A program made the position numbers and the translations under genes. This document shows positions 34,037 to 45,931 of a stretch of 64,000 nucleotides of DNA, piece by piece. Every line of letters begins with the position of its first letter. The first letter of the stretch is position 1. Where the stretch lies: contig JBCFYV010011164.1 in the NCBI GenBank assembly GCA_039000515.1, positions 31,921,021 through 31,985,020 on the forward strand. Direction: 5' to 3'. This stretch comes from Timema cristinae. Its lineage: Eukaryota > Arthropoda > Insecta > Phasmatodea > Timematidae. The notes beneath the pieces are model-generated. The model was not told the DNA's origin, did not search any database, and worked only from the letters and a program-made list of their open reading frames with translations.

Positions 34037-34070
<34 letters not shown>

Positions 34071-34389
34071 AGAAGGAGAGCGAGAGAAAGAGATATAGAG
34101 AGTGAAATATCAACAGTTATAGAGGGAAGGGGAGGGAAGGGGCAACCAAATTAAATAAGAAGTGGAAATGTAGGGTAAGGGGATTATGGAGGAAATAAAT
34201 AAGATAGCAAGAGAAAGCTTATTTTTTAATTATGAAAGCTGGAATCTATGAGTTCGGGAAAGCACAAACAAGATGCAGTTTTGTGATTGATGAACTTATA
34301 AACATTTGGGGAAACAAAGTATTTTTGAAAATGTTTCAATATTAATCTTAACCTTAACGACATTAAAACAAAATTAACTTTAAATTTCG
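32693..34389. other. Non-coding stretch with simple repeats
   Basis: No gene supported. Includes the ATT repeat at 33091, an AT-rich palindrome near 33468-33502 (ATACATATATATAG / ATATATATGTAT) and a (GA)n tract at about 34049-34072. Confidence 0.5.
33091..33146. repeat. (ATT)n microsatellite
   Basis: Nearly pure ATT repeat with two interruptions. It may be the tail of a vanished SINE, as the intact SINE tails here have the same unit. Confidence 0.85.
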
Positions 34390-34848
34390 TACCGGTTAGA
34401 CCAGCGTACTAAAATGCCAGTCCTGTTCGGTTCGCCGGTGATGGGAAGATCAGAGTTTCAACCCCAACCGAGTGCAATGAGGTGTTTTTCCTGTATGGTT
34501 TCTCAAATTCTCCCCTTACTCCTGTAAAATACTGGGCGTCTCGATAGTTACTGCGCAGTAAAGTGTCACGCACATCGTATCAGTTCTTCCTTCAACAAAT
34601 GTTGGAAATGACCCTTCGGGCCTGAAGACATGTCCTGACACCCCTTTTCATACCATATGAAGAGGTGTCTACAGACATGTCTCCAAACCCGTGGGGGGCA
34701 TTTTCAACACCTGTTATAGAAAGAACTGCAACGAGGTACTTGATACACTGCACAGTAGTTTTGGGACATTCTGTATATTTTACCTCCATTATTATTCCAT
34801 TATCACTATGTGTATAGCTAGGATGGGTAGTAAGACGCGCTACATACA
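34390..34848 (+). repeat. SINE-B interrupted by an unidentified insertion of about 260 bp
   Basis: SINE-B head and body at 34390-34550 (GGTTAGACCAGCGTACTAAA, CGGTGATGGGAAGATCAGAG, TGAGGTGTTTTTCCTGTATG) stop abruptly. The 3' end GATGGGTAGTAAGACGCGCT resumes at about 34823. The intervening DNA (TCTCGATAGTTACTGCGCAG onwards) is not a family recognised here; open frames through it are not gene-like. Confidence 0.65.
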
Positions 34849-36069
34849 AAGATTGCGCCTCCTTTACCTTCCTACTATTTTGTCGAGAATATATTTCTTT
34901 ACATTGGTGATTCCCATAAAATAATATTTAAAAACGAAAGAACATCCATTTGTGTTTGAAAAACAGAATGCATCACACATCCCCGTGCAGTGAGACTAGC
35001 GTGGAAAATAAAAGAAGAGGTAAACAGGAAGTCTTATAGTAAGAGAGGAAGTGATGCATGGAAGGGGATCTATTCAGACACGTGTCAACATGAAGGGGGG
35101 CGGGGTCTAATGCCCCCATTGTTTACTTTCAACATCATTTATTTAAAGACTTGATGAAGAAATTAAAACGAGAATTTTGCGTTGAACGGAAGTCCTGCAT
35201 CCTAAATATTTACATGAAAAACAAAAATAAATTACTTTATGTTAAAAACTTCTACAAAATTATTTTGGGAGCTAGCGGCATCATATTTTTTTTTATTACT
35301 ACGCGTATAATCGTTAGTTAAATTTATTTTAAGTGTGTTTATGTGACTATTGGAACTATTTCTAACATCTCGTTGAGAAACAATCTATATTTATTTGATA
35401 AACATTTTTGTGTTTTAGAATAAACCCTGTTGGAGATCTTATTTTCATAAACTCCATGGTGCGAGCGCGCAAGCTAGCTATACCGACCGAGCAGCCTCCA
35501 TAGTTATTGATGATTGTGCCAACATTCGCGGATAGAAGGTGTCATGTGATCAGCACAACAAACCCACTAGCCATCAATCTCAGTTTTATAGACAAGAGTT
35601 GCTCTTATTAATTGTCCTCACAAGGCTGAGTGTGATCCTTTTCCACACCTTGCGAGTTATTAATTTTAATTCTATCTTCAGTTATTTACCTGAGAGCGAG
35701 TGTTTTTACCGGGGCCCACGTTGAGCGAGATACGCTCGCTATCTGGCGGGTATTGCAAGCAACAAACCGGTTGCGTTGCGTGGGACAGGCTTATCTCCAG
35801 CCCTCTTGTCGTTTTCAAAAACACAAACCGGTGAGTCACAACAAAACAAAGGGCGAGACTCCCACGAAAGGTGCTTTTGTTTAACCAACCATTCCTCCAC
35901 GCGCTCGTTCTCAGGTGAATGTGTTTAAATGTGGTTATATCATCACACAACTTTCAAACAAACAGCAATACCACACGGCAATAAACATCCCAACACGAGC
36001 CAGTAATTTAAACACCGGAAAGAGGACAAATGCACAACTAATAAATTATTTTAGGCATCTCCTGTATTT
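34849..36069. other. Non-coding stretch with a CpG-richer patch
   Basis: No gene supported. Bases 35455-35910 are more GC/CpG-rich (GCGAGCGCGCAAGCTAGC, GGTTGCGTTGCGTGGG). The open frames there (e.g. 35678-35950 minus) have no recognised domain. A promoter or first non-coding exon is conceivable but not shown. Confidence 0.35.
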
Positions 36070-36516
36070 GATTATATTAAATGATAAGCAGCATGTTATT
36101 GACTTACTAAATACATTAAATTGCAAGCAGCATGTTATTGACCTACTAAAATACATTAAAATGAAGCAGCATGGTAATAACCTATTAAAATATAAATGAC
36201 AAGCAGAATGATAGTGACCTACTAAAATGCATTAAATAGCAAGCAGTATGATAGTGACCTACAAAATACATGAATGCAAGCAGGATGTACTGACATACAA
36301 AAATTTTAATGGCAAGCAGAGTATTACCTTAAAATACATTAATGGACAGCAAGTATTACCTTAAAATATTTAAATGGCAAGCAGCATGTTATTAACCTTC
36401 TAAAATACATTAAATGGGAAGCAGCATGTTATTAACCTTCTAAAATATATTAAATGGGAAGCATCATGTTATTAACCTTCTAAAATACATTAAATGACAA
36501 GCAGCAAGTTATTATT
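36070..36516. repeat. Minisatellite, unit about 42 bp, around 10-11 copies
   Basis: Degenerate head-to-tail copies of a unit containing AAGCAGCATGTTATTGACCT followed by ACTAAAATACATTAAATG. Units at the two ends are full length; several in the middle (36260-36370) are shortened. The last three (36378-36500) are closest to each other, pointing to recent local duplication. An open frame across its start is incidental. Confidence 0.88.
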
Positions 36517-37144
36517 CTTATAAGGCTTATGGCCAAATGAACTAGGGAAAAAAATGTTATTTAATCGAAAATATGTTAAATTATTTACAAAGCCTTGCGG
36601 AAATCAAATACATTCAGTTACCATAAAATGATTAATTGCTCATTACGAAACGGTGTCAATTCATATGAAAAGCATGTGACTTCTACTAAACGAAAATAAT
36701 GTTGTGACCAAACCGGCATGTTGACAAACGTTGAATCATCAACGGCATGTGCTCAAAGCAGGGAACGACGAGCCCAGCATCAGTCAGAATGTGCAGCTGA
36801 GTCATCAATCCAGACCAGCCTCGTTCCGCTTACGGGCTTATGGGTACAAACGACATAACACAAGTCTATTTATTTATGAGTATTTAGGTCATGCATAATA
36901 ACCCAGCCTTTTCAGACACCCCCCCCCCCCCCATTCGCCCCGCCTTGCCTTTGTAACAAACATCATGTAGACATTTAGCTAACAACCTCCACCTCAACCT
37001 GTGTTACGTCACTTTTCACATCAAGATCAAAAATATAATTATTTCATACTGGGACGCTTTTGTGACACTAAAAGAGGAAATCTGAAATATTACTCAGAAA
37101 CTTAATGTATCTATAAGTATGTTTACTAACGGTGATAATATAAA
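36517..37144. other. Non-coding stretch with a C14 run
   Basis: No gene or family recognised. C run at 36919-36932. Confidence 0.4.
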
Positions 37145-37252
37145 CAAACCCACTTCAGTGGCCACATGATCTATAACGTCACTCTCGCAATGGATTTAAC
37201 TGCCAATGACGGGGCGATTGGGGTTCGAATCCCAGGGGATGTACTAAGGCGG
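37145..37252 (+). repeat. SINE-B head fragment
   Basis: Plus-strand tRNA-like head only: CAGTGGCCACATGATCTATA, GACGGGGCGATTGGGGTTCG and AATCCCAGGGGATGTACTAA. The body and 3' end are missing. Confidence 0.7.
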
Positions 37253-37829
37253 CCCCGCCCGAAAGCTGTGCACAGAAGGCACTCAAACACTTGAACAGCA
37301 GTCAAGTCTGGTTGCGTACGGTTTGGGTTCTACCATTTTTATAAAAGGCCCTACAGACACACCACACCGCGGTCCAATTTGTCTATTGAACGAACGACAG
37401 CCATGCCTCCATCTGTCAAATATCAAAAATTGGAATCGCGTTAACATCATTATCGATTCATAAAAATATTTCAAAGGGAGGGGGGGGGAAATATGGGCAA
37501 AAAATTTGTTAGAAAGAAAAAAACACCTATGCAATTTTATTGAAAGAGTTGGAATCAAATGACTTTCGATATTTTTAAAGAATGTATTATGAATGTTTCT
37601 GTGAAATACTCAGTATAGTGCTATCATTTTAAATAGAACAAAAGAATGCACTGTGACACTACCCACCAAGGTGCTTGCAAAGCGGTAACTGATTGAGTCT
37701 TCTTTACATTTTATTCTCCATAACAATTATGACTACGGCAGGCCTCAATGAATGTAGGCAAAGGGCTTACAAACAAAAATGCTGCTGGTTCACCCATAAC
37801 AATCAACACTACTTTAAAAATATCTCACA

Positions 37830-38006
37830 AGACGTGTATTAATCACAACTTGTGAATGTGTGGAATGCCAGGCCTCCACCGTGGTTCGGATTCCATGTTA
37901 AGCTGTAGGTCCTCCATTTCATCTCACAATCATCCTACCATTACACATTAGTATAAGTGCGTATAACCCAAACGGGTAGTAAGACACGGCGCTAATAATA
38001 ATAATT
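37830..38006 (+). repeat. SINE-A, truncated, variant subfamily
   Basis: Plus-strand SINE-A starting at AAGACGTGTATTAATCACAA. This short sequence replaces part of the usual AAGACATCTTGTGAATG and is also present in the copy at 45108, defining a subfamily. It ends AGTAAGACACGGCGCTAATA. Confidence 0.85.
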
Positions 38007-38455
38007 GACAAGAAATTAACAAATATGTCGTGGGAAATTTTGACTCGAGCACCAACATGCAACTCTGGCACGTCTACCTCTACTAAACCTATACACGAGC
38101 ACGATTGTCAACCTTGCAATCTCGTCCATGAAAAAATATCAAGCTCCTCCTGATAGCAGGAGAGCAGTTTGAACAGGTTTATTTTTTTTAAATAATTATT
38201 TCCTCAACTTTTTATTGAATTTTTGTAACAAAATTTTATCAGTACATTCCTTTTACATTGTATTTAGTGTTATTTATCGACAATATTTTTAGCAGGTTTT
38301 ATGGACATATTATTGTATATCTCTCATAAGACTTATATTATATGACATAGTGTTGCGGGGTATTCAAGAAATAACCAATGAATAACACATAGCCCATATA
38401 TTTTATTTTCAAAAATAGATGTTACAGTTAGATAGAAGTTATAGTTATAAAAGTG
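38007..38455. other. Non-coding AT-rich stretch
   Basis: Probably 3' flank of the transposase-like relic that follows. Nothing else recognised. Confidence 0.35.
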
Positions 38456-40722
38456 TTACATAGGGTCTAAGTCATCATCCATGTGTCGTTCTGGATAGTC
38501 ACATGTGGTTTCATTACTTGTAAGTTTTAAATTTTTATAAAAATCATGGCAAACTGAGGGAACATAAGACAATAGTGCCATTAAATCATTGTATTTTTGC
38601 TGGTAAATTGGTATTGAGTTTGTTGAGACTTTATTCAAATCTGCTGGAAACGTAACTCCTTTTCTGCGGAACCTCACGAAGTCAACCTCTTGTTTCTCAC
38701 CATAGAAATGGGTTTTAAAATAAAGCGTCCCAATATTTTCCTGTCGGACTTGTAGCTGTACACAAGTTGTAGCAGAACTGTCTGTTTGTCAACATCCTTC
38801 TTCCTATTTAAAAGAGGGGGATTAGGGCTTGTTTTTTTGTCATACACTGTGTTGAAGATTTGAAATCTCGAAGTTATTACAATGTATTTATTGGAAGTTT
38901 GTCTTACCAATTGTTGCCAGTCCTAGGGTGTTAAGATAGCCAAATTGTTGAGTTTCTTTCTTTTCCTCTCTCTCAATGCATGTACACTGTCAGCTTCCGA
39001 TACTTATGAAGTACCCAGAAAAAACACATTACAATACTCACATTTTTATTTTGGCCATAACAGTTGTCTGACCAAAGTGTGATTTCCTCTATTTCACTGC
39101 CAGGAATGACACTGTCGGCCCATTTCAAAATTGATAATGCAATTTAATTTCCGCCACGGGCTCCGTTTGATTCGTCCCATAAATACAGTGAACCGAGGAA
39201 TCTGATGCATCATACAAGGTAAAATTTCCTTTTATAAAAACTAATGGAGTTTGTTATAAGTGGTGATGGCAAACATTTCTGCAGATTACCAGTTAATACT
39301 TTGTGTTTTGGTGAATCTTTAGCCATTTTAGTGTCAATACTTTTTAAGTTGTATCTGGTTTTTGATTCATTGAGATGTGCAGCATGATCAGCCTTAACAG
39401 TTTCTTTTTCTCTTGAGTCAGATTATTTTTCAGTTTAGCATAGAACAAATCATATGTATCAAAGGAAACTATTTCAGGTGGTTTAAATGACTAATTGAAC
39501 TGTTTATTGAAGATATCTGAGTACAGCCCTTTTTTGTTCTTAATTTTGGATCAACGTTTTTTTTAATGCAGTCACTTATGTACAGTTCATACATTTTTTC
39601 TACTGTTAGCTCTGTTCCTAATTATTTCCTGTCCCTCTTTTCTCTAGAGCAATGACTCTCATACCGGGGAAAATAAGATTTTTTTTTTTTTACACTTTCT
39701 ATGGTTTTATCGGGGGTTTTGTTGCGTAGCGTATGCCTACCCCTTTGATCGGTTTTTACTAAATCTCCTGGCTCAATATTTAAAAAAATCTTTACTACTA
39801 TCATGTTTGAGATAGAAAGTGTGTTTAGAAACATAACCTTACACACCCTAACTCATTGGTCATTTACTGTGAAATGGTAGAATAGAAAGTAATCTTTAGA
39901 TTTATTCGAGTTTTGTTCTCTTTTTCTTGATCGAGATGTACTATGCCTTTCAACATATGCAAGAATAAATTGCCTTTTATTATTGTAGTCTTTTCACCAC
40001 TCCAGTATGAATCAAAAATCTTCTTCCATAATCTGGTAATTTTTCTGAGCATTTCATCTTACAAGAACAAGGAGGTTTCATCACCACAGCTAATTTGTGC
40101 TTGCGAACATTACATGCTCAATCATTGGTATGCACTACGTTTTTTACCGTGCTGTGCAGACTTAGTTTCAATTTTTACTTTCCTTTTGGCACCTCCTCTC
40201 TCTTATAAAACTGGTTGATTTTCTACAGTAGTTTCATTATCACTGTTTAAGTGTAAATCGACAGCAAATAAGTTTTCTATTGGTTGTTCACTTGCCATTG
40301 TTTTATTTCTTACCTTATTTGTTGATTGATTACATAGAGGCCTCCCACCATTGTCATCCGATTCAGAGCTTTCACTACTTTGAGGTCCATAATTTTTGTC
40401 AGCATCAGAATCATCCTCTTCTACAGCAAACAGAACAGCAGGGCTACGTCCTCTTCATTGCCATTATATTGATAATTACTGTTATTAGCATTTGATTCTT
40501 AAACAATATCAGCCTTGTAATAATGATTGTTAACTATTTATTATTAGATAAATTCGGCGATTTCAATGATAATTCATTGCCTTATTTTATTTGGGTTATG
40601 TTTTGTAACTTAATAATATTAAGGAATCTATAAAACAATAGCTTACCTATGGGTGCAATAACATTAGGCCTAGGGTGCAGAACTAAGTCTAGAATTTTAT
40701 ATCCACGAGAGTTAGGATCCAT
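38456..40722 (-). pseudogene. Decayed transposase-like gene of a multicopy insect family
   Basis: A broken gene spread over about 2.3 kb. It starts MDPNSRGYKILDLVLHP at 40722, with a plausible donor (ATAG|GTAAGC at 40646). An acidic serine-rich linker follows (EEDDSDADKNYG, SSESSESDDNGG, 40270-40440). Next come the blocks KIFDSYWSGEKT (about 40010), VMFLNTLSIS and TDQRGRHTLRNKTPDKTIES (about 39700-39840). Then LWSDNCYGQNKN (about 39060), which holds an Asp typical of a DDE/RNase H-like core. The C-terminal block IYQQKYNDLMALLSYVP ends in TAA at 38456. Stops and frame changes between blocks show decay. From memory, this block order belongs to a repetitive protein family found in many copies in insect genomes, probably transposon-encoded; the superfamily is not assigned. 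Spliced-out introns could explain part of the breaks. Confidence 0.7.
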
Positions 40723-41759
40723 CTTGCTTCAATATTACAGTAATTTGTTGAAAAACAAAAGTTAAAGCCTCAAATTACAAGCAAAATAACTGAACTGAAA
40801 CCTTCTTAATTTAGTTCAAGAAAAATGCACCAGGTGTGAACAACCTTATGTCCAGATGGTGTACTGCATCATCCAGGTTTTGTAGAGGTATACAACTTCA
40901 AAGTCCACATGGTGTTGTATTCCTATGAATAAAAGTGGACTTGATGTTCTTTTAAAAGCATGTAACTCCCCTTATAATTGGTTTAGAGCATAGTGATCCA
41001 CACCTCTGGGAAAAGTGAAAAAAGTTAAATAAGAATGTGTAATAATGCTATATTGTAAAAGAAAAAAATTGACATAGTGTTCTATACCTCCATGGTACAG
41101 ATATATACACACACACACACACACATACAAACCTCGACAAATAGTCACTTTTCTTATATATTTTTTGTCCTACTTAAAAAAAAAGTTCATCATAATCATA
41201 TGAGATGCTGAGTTGGCAACGGAACATGCGACATTGTGTGAGGTGTTGCATAACTTGCTGACGTTCAAGGACTAACTTCCTCGACGAGAGAGACTATCCT
41301 TTGTCACGCGGAAATACTACGCATACATATTACGCTCCACGAACTTGATTCTCGACAACATTGGGCCACACAAGTGATTTTTTTTTCAGCATTTTAACAC
41401 GGACGAGAAAAACACGCAAGAGATGCAACAGCTAGAAACCATACACAGTGGTCACACGGACGGGGAAATCGAATTTTCTCTTACTTAATTTTTCCCTAAT
41501 TTAACCAGCATTTTGATCAAAATAATTGCGGAATGAATCTTAGCCTTAGGAGCCTTACTAATAAAGATAAGAACAAACTTCATCAATGAAACCCATTCCT
41601 TTAGCTCAAACAAACTTGGGACTGTTCATGTATGAACCTATACCCTAGCCTAAGTCTGTTCAAGAGAGTTTTGAATTAAGTTTGACATTTTGGTGGGTTT
41701 TTTGTAGAAAAATAATTGGTACTATCTTGATAAACAAACTCTTAATAATATTTAGGAAA
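40723..41759. other. Non-coding stretch with (AC)n
   Basis: 5' flank of the transposase relic, then an (AC)n tract at about 41108-41126. No gene supported. Confidence 0.4.
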
Positions 41760-43486
41760 TAGTTCAGAATAAATTAAGTGAAAATTTATGTTTATTGAAA
41801 AGAATTCAATAACTTTATGTGACACATTTAAAAACAGTAACATATTCAAGTGTGATTTAACAAAAAAAATTATTCATAAAATACATAATTATTTGTAGTA
41901 AGGAACTATATATATTCTATTAGATAAGGATAGATATCAAATTAAAAGATATGAAAAAGATAGAAATTAGATTATTAAAATAAACTATATTGACAATATT
42001 AATTAAGTGTATTATTTATGAAGAGTCAATGGACTGAGTGGCAAAGTTGTTGTTACAACAGAAAATCAATTACAATCAATAATTGTGAGTGAAAATAAAT
42101 TATCTAATGAGAAAAAGTTTTTAATTAGGTTAAAAGTAATAAATTGAACCGTTAAAAACACATTAAAAATGTGAGTCGAAAAAGTACATATACAATAAAA
42201 CAATAAAACATATTAAAATACATGTGTTATAGACAATTAGTTAAAATAAAATAGGGTGTATAATATTAATAAACAAGATAAAATTATGGTTAGAAATAGA
42301 GTTCCATAGAGAATTGAGCCTAGGCTTTGCATAAAAGTTTTTAGTTGGTTTGTTATAAAAAAAAATTAAAAAATTATTCTATTCAGGATTTTATGTAATT
42401 ACATTTAAACAACCCATAAATATATTAAGATAAGTGTAGATGAAATATGGGATAGTATAGATGAAACTTATAATATAGTGTATTAAGATAAAAGTCAAAT
42501 GACACAGATTGGAATTTTGTGAAAACAAAGAAATTTTTTTTATATATAAGTTGAAATCTATTCTTATCTGGGAGAATTTGAATTCCCTTGTTCCTTGAGA
42601 ATGTGATTGTGATTAAACAACCCCCATTCTCAAGGAACAAGGGAATTCAAATTCTCCAGATAAGAATAGATTTCAACTTATATATAAAAAAAAATTCTTT
42701 GTTTTCACAAAATTCCAATCTGTGTCATTTGACTTTTATCTTAATACACTATATTATAAGTTTCATCTATACTATCCCATATTTCATCTACACTTGTCTT
42801 AATATATTTATGGGTTGTTTAAATGTAATTACATAAAATCCTGAATAGAATAATTTTTTAATTTTTTTTTATAACAAACCAACTAAAAACTTTTATGCAA
42901 AGCCTAGGCTCAATTCTCTATGGAACTCTATTTCTAACCATAATTTTATCTTGTTTATCAATATTATACACCCTATTTTATTTTAACTAATTGTCTATAA
43001 CACATGTATTTTAATATGTTTTATTGTTTTATTGTATATGTACTTTTTCGACTCACATTTTTAATGTGTTTTTAACGGTTCAATTTATTACTTTTAACCT
43101 AATTAAAAACTTTTTCTCATTAGATAATTTATTTTCACTCACAATTATTGATTGTAATTGATTTTCTGTTGTAACAACAACTTTGCCACTCAGTCCATTG
43201 ACTCTTCATAAATAATACACTTAATTAATATTGTCAATATAATTTATTTTAATAATCTAATTTCTATCTTTTTCATATCTTTTAATTTGATATCTATCCT
43301 TATCTAATAGAAAAAAAAATTATAACAAGTTTTTTAATTATTTTTAATGGCATAAGAACTAATGTACAGGTTTTATGACCTTAAAATAAATATAAAATTA
43401 TGGAAACCTTTAACACGCTAATTTTATTTTTAATATAAGGCCACAAAACATGTACATTTTTTCTTGTGTCATGCAAAAAAGAAAGA

Positions 43487-43517
<31 letters not shown>

Positions 43518-43635
43518 TATATATATGTTATAATTTTTGTTAAATCACACTTCAATATGTTACTGCTTTTAAATGTATTATATAAAGTTATTCAATTAAT
43601 TTCACCTACAAATACATTTTCACTTAATTCGCTCT
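41760..43635. repeat. Large inverted repeat with near-perfect inner palindrome
   Basis: Inner arms 41915-42603 (689 bp) and 42625-43312 (688 bp) are reverse complements with only a handful of differences noticed by eye (for example an extra G near 42571, T/C near 42431, A/T near 42532), around a 21-nt spacer (TGATTGTGATTAAACAACCCC). Outside these the symmetry continues at visibly lower identity: about 41763-41870 matches about 43527-43633 in reverse (ATTAAGTGAAAAT; CAGTAACATATT; AAGTGTGATTTAACAAAA). The right arm has about 210 extra bases (43313-43525) including (AC)n and (AT)n. Both arms give the same short frame on opposite strands, a by-product. No transposase. Candidates: giant foldback element, gene-converted palindrome, or assembly artefact. 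Confidence 0.9.
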
Positions 43636-43789
43636 GAATTATAACTTACTTTACTCACTTTTTTCTAGCTTCCATCAATTGGCGGATGTGCCCATCAAAC
43701 CCCCCCGCCCCTTGAATCAACGTTCACTTGAAGAGACTTCCTATACGGGAGCTGGGATGCTTCACAGACGTTCACTATCACGCACTATT

Positions 43790-44125
43790 TAAGAGGTGGT
43801 TTGTTATTTCAAAATGTGGTACATGACAAAATAGAGATGAAAGGTTTCAAAGTGTCCCCATGGAATTGAAAAAAAAATCCATATTAAGTTTTATAATTTT
43901 AAAAAATCACTAAAAAGGTATAAATAGCTAATTTTTGGAAAAGTTTCACTCAAATTATTGTAGTTCTGAGTTAAAAGTAAATCGTTAGAAACATTTATAT
44001 GCCAATTGAGGATTGTTTTAGTGGTTTTGAAGCTAGAGAATTATCCCCTCTTTACAAAATACTGCAGATTGAAGATATTTTCCTTAAAGTAGGTAGTGAC
44101 CTTAAGAACTCACACCACGGCCAAT
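43790..44125 (+). repeat. Dispersed repeat, inverted relative of 54870-55230
   Basis: Segments TTAAGAGGTGGTTTGTTATT, GAGGATTGTTTTAGTGGTTT and TTTTCCTTAAAGTAGGTAGT are matched in reverse complement at 54870-55230. A short third relative of the end (GTTGAAAGGAAGTATCATCA) lies near 21070-21100. Unidentified interspersed element. Confidence 0.65.
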
Positions 44126-44383
44126 TAATAGGGTAATTAGGTGGAAAATTACGCTCGAACAAAACGTAACGAATTGCGGGTTTCTTCATTCTTCACTTGA
44201 GAACAGAGAAATTGAGATGTGTTAAATAATTTGTTCTTTATAAAATATATATATTTTAGCTTGGTTGTAATTTTTAAAATGTAGCCCAACGAAAATTAAC
44301 TGGTTTATTCATAGGTGGACAAGGGGGGCGATTGGGACGATTCCCCAGTCCCTTTGCATAGAAAATAATCGAAAATATTGAAA

Positions 44384-44960
44384 CCAATACCTTAATGTTA
44401 TAAAGAATGACTGACTCTTAACAGCTCCCGCCCCCTATCTCCTTCATGATGTAATCAATACCTTAATGTTGTAAAGAATGACTGACTCTTAACAGCTCCC
44501 GCCCCCTATCTCCTTCATGATGTAATCAATACCTTAATGTTGTAAAGAATGACTGACTCTTAACAGCTCCCGCCCCCTATCTCCTACATGATGTAATCAA
44601 TACCTTAATGTTGTAAAGAATGACTGACTCTTAACAGCTCCCGCCCCCTATCTCCTTCATGATGTAATCAATACCTTAATGTTGTAAAGAATGACTGACT
44701 CTTAACAGCTCCCGCCCCCTATCTCCTACATGATGTAATCAATACCTTAATGTTGTAAAGAATGACTGACTCTTAACAGCTCCCGCCCCCTATCTCCTTC
44801 ATGATGTAATCAATACCTTAATGTTGTAAAGAATGACTGACTCTTAACAGCTCCCGCCCCCTATCTCCTTCATGATGTAATCAATACCTTAATGTTGTAA
44901 AGAATGACTGACTCTTACAGCTCCCTCCCCCTATCTCCTACATGATGTAATCAATACCTT
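44384..44960. repeat. 71-bp tandem array, about 8 copies
   Basis: The unit starts ATACCTTAATGTTGTAAAGA, continues with ACTGACTCTTAACAGCTCCC and ends CTTCATGATGTAATCA. The exact period is 71 (GTAATC at 44451, 44522 and so on). Copies are nearly identical; the main variant is CCTTCATG versus CCTACATG, and the last copy has lost a base and carries CTCCCTCCCC. High identity means recent expansion. Confidence 0.95.
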
Positions 44961-45107
44961 TTTCAACGTAGCTCTAATGTTCAGTCAATCAAGTGGTTGA
45001 AACTAAAATTTTACAGTAATTAGAGTACTGTCTAGTATGACAACCTAAAATTTGTATTAAAACATAATTTTATATTAATACTAAGACATTTTAGGAATAT
45101 GGGTGTC

Positions 45108-45352
45108 CGGGGTTCAATCCTTGGTCCCGGCACAGATCTATCTGGTTGCCAAACCCTTCCTTCACCCCTGAAAAGACGTGTATTAATCACAGCTTGTGAA
45201 TGAGTGAAATGCCATGCCTCAACCGTGGTTCGGATCCCACGTTAAACTGTAGGTCCTCCATTTCATCTCACAATCACCCTACCATTACACATTAGCGTAA
45301 GTGCGTATAACCCGAAAGGGTAGTAAGACGCGGTGCTAATAATAATATAGTA
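45108..45352 (+). repeat. SINE-A, variant subfamily, slightly 5'-truncated
   Basis: Plus-strand copy starting inside the tRNA-like head (GTCCGGGGTTCAATCCTTGG) with the AAGACGTGTATTAATCACAG variant of the 37830 copy. The 3' end CCCGAAAGGGTAGTAAGACG has an altered hairpin loop. Short AAT tail. Confidence 0.88.
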
Positions 45353-45734
45353 GCAGTAGCTTGTTATTTTTTATTTATTTTATTAAACTTACAAAATTTG
45401 TTAGTCCAAATTATTTAATTAACCTAGCAATATTTTTAGTATTATTATTAATAATAAAATGAGTATTAATTAAAATCATTATATTTATACTTAAAGGAGT
45501 CTTATGAAAACCAGTTGCACCCTCAACAACAGGCCCTGGATCTGCTCTTGTTACGTTCTCATTAGAAGAGAAAGTATTGTAATGACGAAAAAAATTAATC
45601 TTGAGATTATGACGTATATTTACGTTATATGTGAACCCGAACCCGATGAATTTTGTTCAAACGTGAGATTTAGACTTTATAATGCTATACCTCTTTTTTT
45701 TTTTTTTTTTACCATAGCCCTTAAATTAAGGGTA

Positions 45735-45931
45735 GTTTAGTGATGAGGGATTATTTTAAATTCCAAATTTTTCGAAAATAGCTTTAACTTTTTTTTTTAG
45801 CATACAGGTGACCTGGTGGTCTAGGGGTAAGGTGTTTAGTGATGAGGGATTATTTTAAATTCCAAATTTTTCGAAATAGCTTTAACTTTTTTTTTTAGCA
45901 TACAGGTGACCTGGTGGTCTAGGGGTAAGGT
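45735..45931 (+). repeat. 99-bp tandem duplication containing a SINE-A head
   Basis: GTTTAGTGATGAGGGATTAT through CTAGGGGTAAGGT occurs at 45735-45833 and again from 45834, differing by about one base. Each unit holds array sequence plus the first 28 or so bases of SINE-A, so it formed after that SINE inserted. Confidence 0.93.

Noticed and set aside
36070..36516. CRISPR-like array
   Set aside because: Units are head-to-tail copies without unique spacers, degenerate, and in a eukaryotic context: a minisatellite.
42425..42836. Identical short proteins on both strands near the palindrome centre
   Set aside because: A consequence of the inverted repeat. AT-rich sequence with no coding character.
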